From positions 1 to 64,000 of the forward strand of contig JAQTUF010000004.1 of assembly GCA_028710865.1 (NCBI GenBank): 64,000 nt of DNA. The letters run 5' to 3'. Source of the stretch: Candidatus Shapirobacteria bacterium (GTDB lineage: Bacteria > Patescibacteria > Microgenomatia > UBA12405). The notes beneath the pieces were generated by a model, which saw nothing but the letters and a program-made list of their open reading frames with translations, had not been told where the DNA came from and searched no databases. The number at the start of each line of letters is the position of its first letter. Position 1 is the first letter of the stretch. The translations under genes and the position numbers were made by a program. This document shows positions 43,045-51,646 of the stretch, one piece after another.

Positions 43045-43182
43045 ATGGGAAAACAAACATATCAACCAAATCCAAAAAGACATAAGCGAGTTCACGGTTT
43101 TTTAAAGAGAATGTTTAGTGCTACTGGTAGAAATGTAATTAAAAAACGTCGAATGAAGGGTAGGAAGAAATTAACTACTTAA
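43045..43182 (+). CDS. rpmH: 50S ribosomal protein L34
   Basis: 45 residues, highly basic. It contains the L34 signature: the start [19 protein letters not shown], then the [18 protein letters not shown] end. Part of the large subunit. TAAAAT at 43032-43037 lies 7 bases before the ATG. It heads the conserved rpmH-rnpA-yidD-yidC-khpB order next to the origin. Confidence 0.95.
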   Translation: MGKQTYQPNPKRHKRVHGFLKRMFSATGRNVIKKRRMKGRKKLTT

Positions 43183-43195
43183 GGTAGAATAGATT

Positions 43196-43522
43196 GTGTT
43201 GAAAAAAATAAATAGGATTGGAAGTAGAAAGGAATTTTTGGAAATTAAAAATCAAGGAGAGATAAAATACTCCCCTATTTTTGGTGTTTTGATTTTAAAA
43301 AAGGAAGATAACTTAAAAAAGTTTGGGTTTGTAATTTCTAAAAAAATTTCTAAGAGAGCAGTGGATAGAAATAAAATAAAAAGAAGGTTGTGTGAAGTGA
43401 TTTATAAAATGTTGGATAAATTTGAACCAGGAATAAGGATAGTTTTTTTGGTTAAAAGAGAAATATTAAATAAAAAATCAGAAGAAATAGAGAAAGAAGT
43501 TGTAAAGTTTATCAAGTTGTAA
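43196..43522 (+). CDS. rnpA: Ribonuclease P protein component
   Basis: Protein partner of the RNase P ribozyme, maturing tRNA 5' ends. Family features: RIGSRKEFLEIKNQG at the start, FGFVISKKISKRAVDRNKIKRRLCEVI (about 42-68, the RNR-like helix) and a VFLVKREIL strand. 108 residues is normal. The GTG at 43196 has its own TAGAAT (43185-43190) 5 bases upstream, although rpmH ends only 13 bases before. The RNA component is not in this window as far as I can see. Confidence 0.92.
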   Translation: MLKKINRIGSRKEFLEIKNQGEIKYSPIFGVLILKKEDNLKKFGFVISKKISKRAVDRNKIKRRLCEVIYKMLDKFEPGIRIVFLVKREILNKKSEEIEKEVVKFIKL

Positions 43523-43533
43523 AATTTATCAAG

Positions 43534-43737
43534 TTGAAAAAGATAGTTTTGAAAATTTTGGTGTTTTATAAAAAATATGTTTCCAAAGGTGAACACTGTC
43601 GATTTGTTCCAACTTGTTCGGAATATACTTATGAAGCAGTAGAAAAATATGGTGTATTAAAAGGATTATGTTTGGGTTTTAAGAGAATTTTGAGATGTCG
43701 TCCAGGTGGTGGAAAAGGAATAGATTTGTTAAAATGA
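43534..43737 (+). CDS. yidD: Membrane protein insertion efficiency factor YidD
   Basis: Small protein that aids YidC-dependent insertion. Core motif YVSKGEHCRFVPTCSEYTYEA (about 14-34), then FKRILRCRPGGGKG. 67 residues, normal size. It starts with TTG 11 bases after rnpA, and its stop overlaps the first ATG of yidC by the ATGA arrangement. Confidence 0.93.
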   Translation: MKKIVLKILVFYKKYVSKGEHCRFVPTCSEYTYEAVEKYGVLKGLCLGFKRILRCRPGGGKGIDLLK

Positions 43738-44519
43738 TCAATATGAATTTACTTATTGCTCCATTTATTAATGCATTATTTGGTTTTTATTATTTGTTTG
43801 GTAATTTTGGCTTATCAATTATTGTGGTGACAATTTTGATTAGACTGATTTTATTACCTTTGGTTTGGCCAAGTTTAAAATCAGCATCAAAAATTAGAGA
43901 ATTACAACCAAAATTAAATAAACTCAAAGAAAAGTATGGGAGTGACAAAAAGGCCTTAGCAACAGCCCAAATGGAGTTATATAAACAAGAAGGAGTAAAT
44001 CCCCTCTCAGGTTGTTTGCCTCAAATTTTACAAATAGCAGTATTGTTAATTTTCTTTTCAGCTTTTAATATGGTAACAATGTTTGCTCAAGGTAAGGGAG
44101 ATTTGGGAAAGATTAACAATAATTTGATAAGTAGTTTTAGGGTAGATGAAAATTTTAAATTTGATTTGGGTTTTTTGGGTGGAGATTTGGCTTTGACTCC
44201 AGCAAATGTTTTTTCTCATGGGATGAGTTTAAATTTGGTATTACCAATATTTTTGTTATTAGGATCAGGAGTCTTACAATTTTTTAGTGCTAAATTGATG
44301 ATGCCAAACCTAAAAGCTGATCAAATAGTAGTTAAAGCAACTAAGGATAAAGAAGATGATATGATGGGGGCGATGAGAACTCAATCAATGTATTTAATGC
44401 CATTGATGACAATTTTTATTGGTTGGAATTTTAGTCTAGGATTACTTTTATATTGGTTTATGACATCGGTATTAATGATAGGGCAACAGTTGGTGGTAAA
44501 TAAGACGAATAAAAAATAG
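43734..44519 (+). CDS. yidC: Membrane protein insertase YidC
   Basis: Inserts proteins into the cytoplasmic membrane. Five helices are visible; the first pair frames LSIIVVTILIRLILLPLV with the conserved Arg in the groove. The cytoplasmic helical hairpin (IRELQPKLNKLKEKYG, then MELYKQEGVNPLSGCLPQILQIAVL) is typical. The last helix ends LLLYWFMTSVLMIGQQ. The periplasmic domain of long Gram-negative YidC is absent. I take the ATG at 43734 (ATGA overlap with yidD). A second ATG at 43743 follows TTAAAAT and could serve a separate leaderless message. Confidence 0.92.
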   Translation: MINMNLLIAPFINALFGFYYLFGNFGLSIIVVTILIRLILLPLVWPSLKSASKIRELQPKLNKLKEKYGSDKKALATAQMELYKQEGVNPLSGCLPQILQIAVLLIFFSAFNMVTMFAQGKGDLGKINNNLISSFRVDENFKFDLGFLGGDLALTPANVFSHGMSLNLVLPIFLLLGSGVLQFFSAKLMMPNLKADQIVVKATKDKEDDMMGAMRTQSMYLMPLMTIFIGWNFSLGLLLYWFMTSVLMIGQQLVVNKTNKK

Positions 44520-44585
44520 ATATTTTTGAAATTTAAATGTAAGATTGAGCATTTTATTCGTAAACTTTATGTTAAAATATCGGCT

Positions 44586-45056
44586 ATGAACAATAAAAAA
44601 AGAAATGAAAATATTTTAAAATTAACTTGTGAACTTCTTGATAAAATGAATTTTGAAGTAGAAAAGGCTTTTGTGGAAGATGTGGAAGAGGAAGAAAATC
44701 AAGTTTTAGTGGGAATAGTAGTTAAAAATCCAGCTAGTTTAATTGGTTTTAAAGGTAGGAATTTAGTTTCAATTCAATTTGTTTTGTCATTAATGGTAAG
44801 GACTCAAATAGATGAAAATGTAAGAGTGTTGTTGGATATAAATAATTATCGAAATGAACAAAAAGATAGATTAAAAGGAATGGTGGAAAATTTAATTGAA
44901 AAAGTAATTAAAACTGGAAATTCAGTATCTTTAGCTAATATGAGTTCATATGAAAGAAGACTTTGTCATATGTTAGTGGCTGAAAATGAACAAGTGATGA
45001 GTGAATCTGAGGGTGAGGGTGAAGAAAGACATGTAGTAATAAAAATTAAGGCTTAA
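44586..45056 (+). CDS. khpB: RNA-binding KH/R3H protein (KhpB/Jag)
   Basis: RNA-binding regulator usually encoded next to yidC. A KH domain (about 50-80, NPASLIGFKGRNLVSIQFVLS) is followed by an R3H domain (about 115-156, ANMSSYERRLCHMLVAENEQV ... GEERHVVIKI). The Jag N-terminal domain is missing; with the ATG at 44586 the protein has 156 residues. That start has TAAAAT (44573-44578) 7 bases upstream; the frame is open back to 44526, but those residues are unlikely to be translated. Confidence 0.88.
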   Translation: MNNKKRNENILKLTCELLDKMNFEVEKAFVEDVEEEENQVLVGIVVKNPASLIGFKGRNLVSIQFVLSLMVRTQIDENVRVLLDINNYRNEQKDRLKGMVENLIEKVIKTGNSVSLANMSSYERRLCHMLVAENEQVMSESEGEGEERHVVIKIKA

Positions 45057-45152
45057 TTTTTAGTTTAAATTTTTCGTTACGTATTTTTTCTTAGCGCGAA
45101 TACTGGCGTGTTCAAAGCACGAAAAAATAGCAACTTCAAAATTTAAAATTAA
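45053..45152. repeat. Long imperfect palindrome P1
   Basis: An AT-rich inverted repeat of about 100 bases with arms around TTTAAATTTT and TATTTTTTC, and a GC-richer centre (AGCGCG...CGTG). Related in plan to P2 and P3 but more diverged. It fills the gap between khpB and the O-antigen ligase-like gene. Confidence 0.5.
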
Positions 45153-45178
45153 AATTTATCTTGTGGTAAGATTTGGTG

Positions 45179-46486
45179 GTGAAAGGATATTTGGAAAAAT
45201 TATCTAAAATATTGTTGTTTTTATTTTTATTTTTAATACCAACTCAATTGGGTAGACATTTTTGGTTTGATTGGAGTTTTATTTTAGGAATTAAGATAGA
45301 TTATCTTTCCCCTACTCTATATTTGATTGATTTAATTTGGTTGGGACTGTTTATTTTAAATTTAAAAACCCCTCTGTCGATAAATCAGGACACCCGCCTG
45401 CAGAAGCTATCGCTTCAGCGATTGCGGGCAGGTCTCCCCTTAAAAAAGGGAGAAGTCTTTTTGAAAGTGTTGTTTGGGATATTTGTTTTGATAAATATTT
45501 TAATAGCAGTGAATAAACCGGTGGCTATATATGGTTGGTTGAGAATATTTCAGACAGGGTGGATGGTTTGGTTTTTAAGTAAGAATAAAAAAATAGTGAA
45601 TTATTTTTTGATTAAAATAATATCAATTTGGATAATATTAGAATCTGGGTTGGCGATTGGACAAATTTCTAAAGGTGGAAGTTTAAATGGAATATGGTGG
45701 TGGTTGGGAGAAAGAAGTTTTGATTTTAATACTATTGGAATAGCTCAAATGTCGGTGGCCGGAAGCGGTTTGATAAGGGCATATGGAACATTTTCTCATC
45801 CGAATAGTTTGGCTGGGTTTTTATTAGTGGCTTTAATTTGGTGGATAAAAATAAAACCCACCCTACCTTCCCTTGAAAAAGGAGGGCTTAAAAATATTTA
45901 TTGGTGGATAGTAGGTTGGTTAGGGTTGGTGGGGATACTTTTGACTGGAAGTAGAACAATTTGGGCGATGACTTTAGTAGTTTTGATTTGGTTTTTAGGA
46001 AAGAGTTTTAAGGAAATAAAAAATAGATGGAAGAGTGGAATATTAATATTGATTTTGTTGGTTTTTATATTTAAAGTAGTTGATTTTAATTATCCAATTG
46101 GAGGATTTTTGAGTGGATGGGATGAAAATGGTTTATTGAAACGAGGACAATTGAATTTAGCAGCTCTACAGATGATTAAAGTTTCCCCTATTTTTGGAGT
46201 GGGAATGAAAAACTTTTTAGTTAATTTACCAGAATTTCAAAAAAATAATCAGATTTTTTGGTTACAACCAGTGCATAATATTTTGTTGTTGTTGGTATCG
46301 GAAATAGGCTTATTAGGATTAGTAATAATAACTTGGTTGTTGGCTCGTTGGTGGAAATTTAAAAAATGGGCAAAAGAAGATTTGTTGATTATTGGAGTAA
46401 TAATTTTGAGCGGGATGATGGATCATTATTGGCTAACTCTGCCACAGAATATGTGGTTATTGGCTTTGGTAATAGGGGTAATGTGA
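45179..46486 (+). CDS. O-antigen ligase/polymerase-like membrane protein
   Basis: Polytopic protein with about ten helices. The region AYGTFSHPNSLAGFLLVALIWW and the following GILLTGSRTIWAMTLV with R-x-x-W match the Wzy_C/O-antigen ligase family. QPVHNILLLLVSEIGLLG is the typical second conserved loop. It ligates or polymerises surface polysaccharide outside the membrane. Start at GTG 45179, with TAAGAT (45167-45172) 6 bases upstream. Two GC-rich hairpin elements are inserted in frame, one encoding about 20 residues around TRLQKLSLQRLRAGLPLKKG. Flanked by long palindromes P1 and P2. Confidence 0.82.
   Translation: MKGYLEKLSKILLFLFLFLIPTQLGRHFWFDWSFILGIKIDYLSPTLYLIDLIWLGLFILNLKTPLSINQDTRLQKLSLQRLRAGLPLKKGEVFLKVLFGIFVLINILIAVNKPVAIYGWLRIFQTGWMVWFLSKNKKIVNYFLIKIISIWIILESGLAIGQISKGGSLNGIWWWLGERSFDFNTIGIAQMSVAGSGLIRAYGTFSHPNSLAGFLLVALIWWIKIKPTLPSLEKGGLKNIYWWIVGWLGLVGILLTGSRTIWAMTLVVLIWFLGKSFKEIKNRWKSGILILILLVFIFKVVDFNYPIGGFLSGWDENGLLKRGQLNLAALQMIKVSPIFGVGMKNFLVNLPEFQKNNQIFWLQPVHNILLLLVSEIGLLGLVIITWLLARWWKFKKWAKEDLLIIGVIILSGMMDHYWLTLPQNMWLLALVIGVM
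45393..45452. repeat. In-frame GC-rich double-hairpin element in the ligase-like gene
   Basis: Nested arms CCCGC...GCGGG (45393-45428) with inner GAAGC-tatc-GCTTC, followed by TCTCCCCTT...AAGGGAGA. It has the same order of hairpins as near dnaA and in mutM, and the reading frame stays open. GC is far above the rest of the gene. Confidence 0.65.
45858..45888. repeat. Second, partial hairpin element in the ligase-like gene
   Basis: CCCTaCCTT...AAGGAGGG around a short loop, in frame, falls in a cytoplasmic or outer loop of the protein (KPTLPSLEKGGLKN). Probably a decayed or half copy of the same family. Confidence 0.4.
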
Positions 46487-46489
46487 ACA

Positions 46490-46588
46490 TAAATTTTAAA
46501 TTCTCACTATGAATTTTTCTGCTCAGTCAATGTGGGCAGGTCACGTTGAAGTTCACTAAAAAATTATAGTTTCTGATTTAAAATTATT
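46490..46588. repeat. Long imperfect palindrome P2
   Basis: Arms of about 30 bases (around ACTATGAATTTTT and its partner AAAAAATTATAGT) enclose a GC-richer core CTCAGTCAATGTGGGCAGG. The core and right arm are clearly homologous to P3. It fills the gap between ligase-like and flippase genes. Confidence 0.65.
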
Positions 46589-46628
46589 TTTTTTAAAATT
46601 TAAATAAATTTTTACGATAGAATAAACC

Positions 46629-47840
46629 ATGATGAAGAAGCCGATTTTGAATACCTTAGTACAAGTGGGTGGTAAAGCAGTGACAGTGTTGTTGAGTTTG
46701 GTGACAACGGGGATATTGACTAGAAGATTAGGAGTGAGTGTTTATGGAAACTATATGTTGATTACTTCAATTTTTTTGTTATTTGATTCGTTGGCAGATT
46801 TTGGAACAAAGGTGATTGGGGTAAGAGAAGCGTCTAAAAAACAAGAGGGTGAAAGAATTAATATTTATATACAAGTAGCTTGGTTTAGATTAGTGGCTTC
46901 CCTATTGGCTTTTTTAGGTGGCTTAATGTTGATAATTTTTTGGCCTGGTTTGGCAACAATGAGATGGGAAGCTTTGATTGCTTTGTCAATGATTAGTTTT
47001 ACAGCCATAGCTGGGAGTTTGGAAATAATTTTTCAAACAGAAATGAGAATGGATTTAAAGGTATGGATGGATATTTTATTTCCATTAATTTTTGTAGTTA
47101 TGCTTTTAGTTTGGCCGGGAGCAATAAATTTGATTTGGGTATTTGGAGTTTATTTAGGAGCAAGAATTTTAAGTTTAGGATTAGGGTGGAATTTGGTTAA
47201 AAAAATAATTGGGAAAATTAAATTTAAAAAATGGAATAAAGATTTTTTTAAATCTTTTATAAAAGAAGCTTGGCCGATGGGAATATATATGATTTTGTTT
47301 TCTGGATATGATCGAGCAGTTGATTCAATTTTTATTAAACAATTTATGGGAGCAGAAAAACTAGCATTTTATGGTTTGGCTTATAAAATTTATGGCAATT
47401 TAATTCAACCGGCTTATTTTTTTGTAAATAGTATTTTCCCAATGATGTCGACAAAAGAGACAGATAAAAAAAGTTTGTTTTGGAAATCAACTGGATTGAT
47501 GATTTTGGGAATAGTGGTAGTAACTCCTACTGTTTATTTATTGTCTCCATGGATAATTCGAGTGTTGGCGGGAAATGAATTTGGAGAATCGGTTTTAATT
47601 TTACGGATTTTATTGGTAGCGATGGTGTTTGCCTATATTAGTCATTTGGTTGGTTTTACAGTAATTGCTAAAGGTGGACAGAAACAGATATTAATAATAG
47701 GATTAGTTTCTTTAGTAGTAAACATAGTAGGAAATTTGATAGCTATTCCAAAGTTTGGAATAGCAGGAGCGGCTTGGGTAACAGTGATAACGGAAGCAGT
47801 GGCAAGTGGATTGATGATTTTGGTTTTGATTAGGAAGTAA
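46629..47840 (+). CDS. Polysaccharide flippase (Wzx-like, MOP superfamily)
   Basis: Moves lipid-linked sugar units across the membrane. About 12 helices in 403 residues. The N-terminus contains VQVGGKAVTVLLSLVTTGILTRRLGVSVYGNYML, the RLG-x-x-YG pattern of the family. The C-terminal half has a second such bundle with GIAGAAWVTVITEAV. TAGAAT at 46618-46623 ends 5 bases before the ATG. Together with the ligase-like gene and the DUF4012 gene it forms a surface glycan locus. Confidence 0.88.
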   Translation: MMKKPILNTLVQVGGKAVTVLLSLVTTGILTRRLGVSVYGNYMLITSIFLLFDSLADFGTKVIGVREASKKQEGERINIYIQVAWFRLVASLLAFLGGLMLIIFWPGLATMRWEALIALSMISFTAIAGSLEIIFQTEMRMDLKVWMDILFPLIFVVMLLVWPGAINLIWVFGVYLGARILSLGLGWNLVKKIIGKIKFKKWNKDFFKSFIKEAWPMGIYMILFSGYDRAVDSIFIKQFMGAEKLAFYGLAYKIYGNLIQPAYFFVNSIFPMMSTKETDKKSLFWKSTGLMILGIVVVTPTVYLLSPWIIRVLAGNEFGESVLILRILLVAMVFAYISHLVGFTVIAKGGQKQILIIGLVSLVVNIVGNLIAIPKFGIAGAAWVTVITEAVASGLMILVLIRK

Positions 47841-47845
47841 TTTAT

Positions 47846-47925
47846 ATTAAATTTCTCATCACGAATTTTTTGTCTCAGTCAGTCTGGTCGCTCAGGCTGA
47901 AGTTCGTCAAAAAATTATGATTTCG
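47846..47925. repeat. Long imperfect palindrome P3
   Basis: Arms AAATTTC...AATTTTTTG and CAAAAAATT...GAAATTT around CTCAGTCAGTCTGG. Homologous to P2 (shared CTCAGTCA, TGAAGTTC and AAAAAATTAT). Lies just after the flippase gene. Confidence 0.65.
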
Positions 47926-48284
47926 AAATTTTACTTTATATTTATTTGACTTTTGATATATTTTTCTATTTAAAATAAGTACAAAAATGCTTGGATATTT
48001 TTAGGTCAATGGAAGCTGGTCAGAACATTTTTTAATAATTCAACATTGTCTTTTTAGTACAAATCCCCCTTTAAAATAAACAAAACAACCTTTGTTTTTA
48101 GAAATTCTTAAAAGAAATAATAATATTTTTACCTATTATCGTTATGACAATTTTTCACGTTTCAAGATAATACTTTGATAGAGTAAGAACTTATTAAAGA
48201 GAAATTCTCCGCAAAATAACCGAATTAATACCGCAGAGACTATTATTTAAAATAAAAGCTTTAAATTTAGTTTAAAATTGAGAT
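47926..48284. other. Intergenic stretch before the DUF4012 gene
   Basis: About 360 AT-rich bases with no convincing gene. I see only the promoter of the next gene, TAAAAT at 48273-48278, 6 bases before its ATG, and a small inverted CTCCGC...GCGGAG-like trace is absent. Confidence 0.4.
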
Positions 48285-51215
48285 ATGAATTCGCTTTTGC
48301 CATCAGCTTTAATAATTGGGATAGATAATTTTGTAGCGGCAAAATTGGCCGAAGAATTGGTAAATAAGGATATTAGTGTGATAGGAGTTGGGAATTTTGT
48401 AAGCGATTTGGGAAATTTAAATAATTTTTCTTGGATGTCAGATATAAGTGAGGTGGAAGGAAATTTTAATTATATTTTTGATTTTGAAGGAGATTTATCA
48501 ATTTGGAAAGAAAATAAAATAAAAGGGGAAAAAATAAGTTTTGTGACTATTGATGATGAAGAATTGGCGGAGAAATTAAAATTTGATTTGGTTAGTTTAG
48601 ATTTTAATTGGAGGTTAATAGAAGCTTTTGGTGTTTATGGGGCAGGGATGGCCCCGCAGTTGCGGGGTGGCAATTGGTTGACGGATATCTTGAGATTGGC
48701 GGTAAAAAATAAAAACTTAGAAATACCATTATCCGAACAAAAATTAAACTTATTGGAAGGATCAGATTTAGTGGATGCGATTTTAAGAGCGAGTTTTTTA
48801 TCTAATACTGAAAAAGAAAATTTTTTGATATTGGGTAAAAAAATTAATTCTGAAGATTTGGCGAGAATTTTAATTGATAAGGCAAAGATGACTAAATTGA
48901 AGGTATTTCAAAAAGAAATAGAAGTATTTAAAGATGAAGGGAATAGGGCAGAAGAGTCAGAGAAAAAATTAAGATGGTCGCCAAAAATTAATTTTGAAGA
49001 TGGGGTAGAAGAAACGTTGCAATATTTTTTTTCAAAAATGGATGATGAAAATAGAAAAAAAAAGAAAGAAAATCAAAATTTTGGTCCAAAAGTGGAAGAA
49101 ATAAACCATCTAAAAATGGAAGTAGTGGTGGAAAATGAAAAAGAAGAGATAAAAGAGATAAAAAAAGAGGAGATAGTTGAAGAAGAGACAATTGAAGAAG
49201 AAAGTGAAGATTTTTGGGAAATACCTAAATTTGAAGTGAACAAAAAGAAAGAAGATAAAAAAATATTTTTAGATCAAAATTCTCCTATTTTGGTTGATTC
49301 AACACCTGTCCATCAAGTGGATAAATATTCTGTTGAAAAAGATGAGAGTCTTAGTGGGGGAAAGGTTAAAAAAAGAAATAATTGGTTTTGGTTGGGATTA
49401 TTATTTTTAGGGTTATTATTATTTTTAATAATACCAATAGATTGGGGATTGAGCACTTATTTAACAATTAAAAATATTAAGAATATACCAGAACTAATAA
49501 AGACAAAAAAGTATGCCAAGGCAAGTGAAATGGTTAATAGTGATTTGAATAAAGTAATGGTGATGGATGAAAAAATAAATGATTGGGGATTAAATGGTTT
49601 GAATTGGTTTAGAAATTATCAGAATTCCTTAAAAGTGATGGGTGATTTGTTGGAAGTTGAAAAAAGGTCGATTGATTTAGTAAAATCAGCTGATTTGGTA
49701 ATGGGTGGAATATTTGAAGGTAAAGAGATTGATTGGGAGGTAGATTTGAAATCAATAAAAAATAACCTTATGGATTTGAATGATAGATTGGGAGTTTTAC
49801 AAGCTAGGCTGACAGGAGATCTAAGTTGGTTGCCAAGTAAATGGAAAATGGAGGTTCAAAAACAAACAGAAGATTTGGTAAGTATTAAAAAACAGATTGG
49901 GTTTGGGATTGAAGCAATTGATATATTACCAGAATTTTTAGGATTGGATGATAAGACAAGAAAATATTTAGTTTTATTTCAAAATGAATCAGAATTAAGG
50001 GCGACTGGTGGTTTTATTGGTAGTTATGGAATATTAAGTTTTCAAAAAGGAAAATTGGTAGATTTGGAAATAAAGGATATATATGAGGCTGATGGTCAAT
50101 TACAGGGTCATGTAGAACCACCAGTTGAAATAAAAAATTATTTAGGAGAAGCAAATTGGTATATGAGAGATGCAAATTGGAAGGCGGATTTTGTAGAAAC
50201 ATCGACTGATATACAATGGTTTTTTAAAAAGGAAACTGGAAATCAGGTTGATGGGGTAATTGGGATTGATTTGGCGTCAGCTAAATCAATTTTGGGAGTA
50301 ATTGGGGAAGTATATGTGCCTGATTTTGATGAAAAGATTAATAAAGATAATTTATATGAACAAGCGGAGTTTTATGCTGAAAAGAAATTTTTTCCAGGTT
50401 CCAACCAAAAGGCTAGTTTTTTAGGAGGTTTAGGAAAACAGATGTTTGAAGAGATAAAAAATTTAGCGATGACTAAAAAAATAGAAATGATGGGTAATCT
50501 GATAGATTTGTTGGAAAAAAATGAGGTTCAAATAGCCTTAAATAATCAAGAATCAGCTAAAAAAATGACTGATTTAGGTTGGAGTGGAGAGATCTATAAA
50601 GGTATATGTGGGACAGAAAATTGTGTGATGGATTATTTATATGTGGTGGAATCTAATTTGGGAGTGAATAAAGCTAATTATTTTTTATATAGAAATATAG
50701 AGCAAGCAGTGGATATATCTAATGGATCGTTATCAAGAATACTTAAGATTTCTTATGAAAATACGGCTAAAAATACAAATTGGCCTGGTGGAGATTATAA
50801 AAATTATGTGAGAATTTATTTACCAAAAGATATTAATTTATCCCAAGTGACAGTAATGGATGGTCTAGATACAACGATAAAGAAAATTTATAAAGGGAGT
50901 GATTTAAGAATTAGAGAAGTTGATGGTAAAAAAGAAATTGGTTTTTTGATGACGGTGCCAGTGACTAAAAAGAGAATTGTAGAGGTTAGATATACTAGCA
51001 ATCTTGATTTGGGAGCTAAAACTAAATTTTCGTATATAAATTATATTCAAAAACAACCAGGGTCGGGAGAAACTGGATTGGTAAATTTGGTATCTTTTCC
51101 AGATAATTGGCAACCAATGCAAGTACAACCATCAGCTAGTTTAGTGGGAGGAAAACTTTTGTTTAATCAAAAACTAGATAAAGATATAAAAATGGGGGTG
51201 GAGTTGGAGAAATGA
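48285..51215 (+). CDS. DUF4012 protein with N-terminal nucleotide-sugar epimerase-like domain
   Basis: 976 residues in three parts. Residues 1-235 resemble a degenerate Rossmann/epimerase domain (ALIIGIDNFVAAKLAEELVNKDISVIGVG), without a clear YxxxK site. Residues 240-360 are a Glu/Lys-rich linker, followed by one membrane helix (about 365-385). Residues about 540-976 are a DUF4012 domain: LGLDDKTRKYLVLFQNESELRATGGFIGSYG and DANWKADFVETSTDIQWFF. DUF4012 proteins are found in surface polysaccharide loci, consistent with the neighbours. A GC-rich perfect hairpin lies in frame near residue 124. TAAAAT (48273-48278) is 6 bases before the ATG. Confidence 0.82.
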   Translation: MNSLLPSALIIGIDNFVAAKLAEELVNKDISVIGVGNFVSDLGNLNNFSWMSDISEVEGNFNYIFDFEGDLSIWKENKIKGEKISFVTIDDEELAEKLKFDLVSLDFNWRLIEAFGVYGAGMAPQLRGGNWLTDILRLAVKNKNLEIPLSEQKLNLLEGSDLVDAILRASFLSNTEKENFLILGKKINSEDLARILIDKAKMTKLKVFQKEIEVFKDEGNRAEESEKKLRWSPKINFEDGVEETLQYFFSKMDDENRKKKKENQNFGPKVEEINHLKMEVVVENEKEEIKEIKKEEIVEEETIEEESEDFWEIPKFEVNKKKEDKKIFLDQNSPILVDSTPVHQVDKYSVEKDESLSGGKVKKRNNWFWLGLLFLGLLLFLIIPIDWGLSTYLTIKNIKNIPELIKTKKYAKASEMVNSDLNKVMVMDEKINDWGLNGLNWFRNYQNSLKVMGDLLEVEKRSIDLVKSADLVMGGIFEGKEIDWEVDLKSIKNNLMDLNDRLGVLQARLTGDLSWLPSKWKMEVQKQTEDLVSIKKQIGFGIEAIDILPEFLGLDDKTRKYLVLFQNESELRATGGFIGSYGILSFQKGKLVDLEIKDIYEADGQLQGHVEPPVEIKNYLGEANWYMRDANWKADFVETSTDIQWFFKKETGNQVDGVIGIDLASAKSILGVIGEVYVPDFDEKINKDNLYEQAEFYAEKKFFPGSNQKASFLGGLGKQMFEEIKNLAMTKKIEMMGNLIDLLEKNEVQIALNNQESAKKMTDLGWSGEIYKGICGTENCVMDYLYVVESNLGVNKANYFLYRNIEQAVDISNGSLSRILKISYENTAKNTNWPGGDYKNYVRIYLPKDINLSQVTVMDGLDTTIKKIYKGSDLRIREVDGKKEIGFLMTVPVTKKRIVEVRYTSNLDLGAKTKFSYINYIQKQPGSGETGLVNLVSFPDNWQPMQVQPSASLVGGKLLFNQKLDKDIKMGVELEK
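48652..48667. repeat. In-frame GC-rich hairpin in the DUF4012 gene
   Basis: CCCCGCA-gt-TGCGGGG, seven perfect pairs, encodes APQLRG inside the epimerase-like domain. It resembles the first hairpin of the double-hairpin family. Confidence 0.5.
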
Positions 51216-51247
51216 GATAAAAATATTTTTATGGTAAATTTGGTTAT

Positions 51248-51535
51248 ATGAAAAAAGTGGTGGAAGATTTTATTTGTGAAGTGTGTGGTGAGAAAGTGAT
51301 TGGAAATGGGACGACGGATCATTGTCCGAAATGTTTGTGGGGGAAACATGTTGATGAGGAAATACCAGGGGATAGATTAAGCCATTGTCGAGGATTAATG
51401 AGACCAATTAGAAGTGAATATCGAAATGATCAATTTAGAATTTATTATAAATGTGAAAATTGTAATCATGATTTTTGGGTAGATGCAGCGGGAAATGATA
51501 ATAAAGATTTGTTAATAGAATTAACTGCGGTATAA
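51248..51535 (+). CDS. RNHCP-domain zinc-finger protein
   Basis: 95 residues matching the RNHCP family: FICEVCGEKVIGNGTTDHCPKCLW (two CxxC pairs plus His), RLSHCRGLMRPI, and a final IYYKCENCNHDFW. Zinc-binding is likely; partner and function are unknown. TAAATT at 51236-51241 lies 6 bases before the ATG. Confidence 0.85.
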   Translation: MKKVVEDFICEVCGEKVIGNGTTDHCPKCLWGKHVDEEIPGDRLSHCRGLMRPIRSEYRNDQFRIYYKCENCNHDFWVDAAGNDNKDLLIELTAV

Positions 51536-51646
51536 AAACGGGGAAAATGCGGAAATAAAATTTGTTTAAAAAAACAAGTAAAAAAGTACTATTTTATAGT
51601 AAAAATAATTAATAATTGTTGTTGGGTTGAATGGTATAATGTTAGG

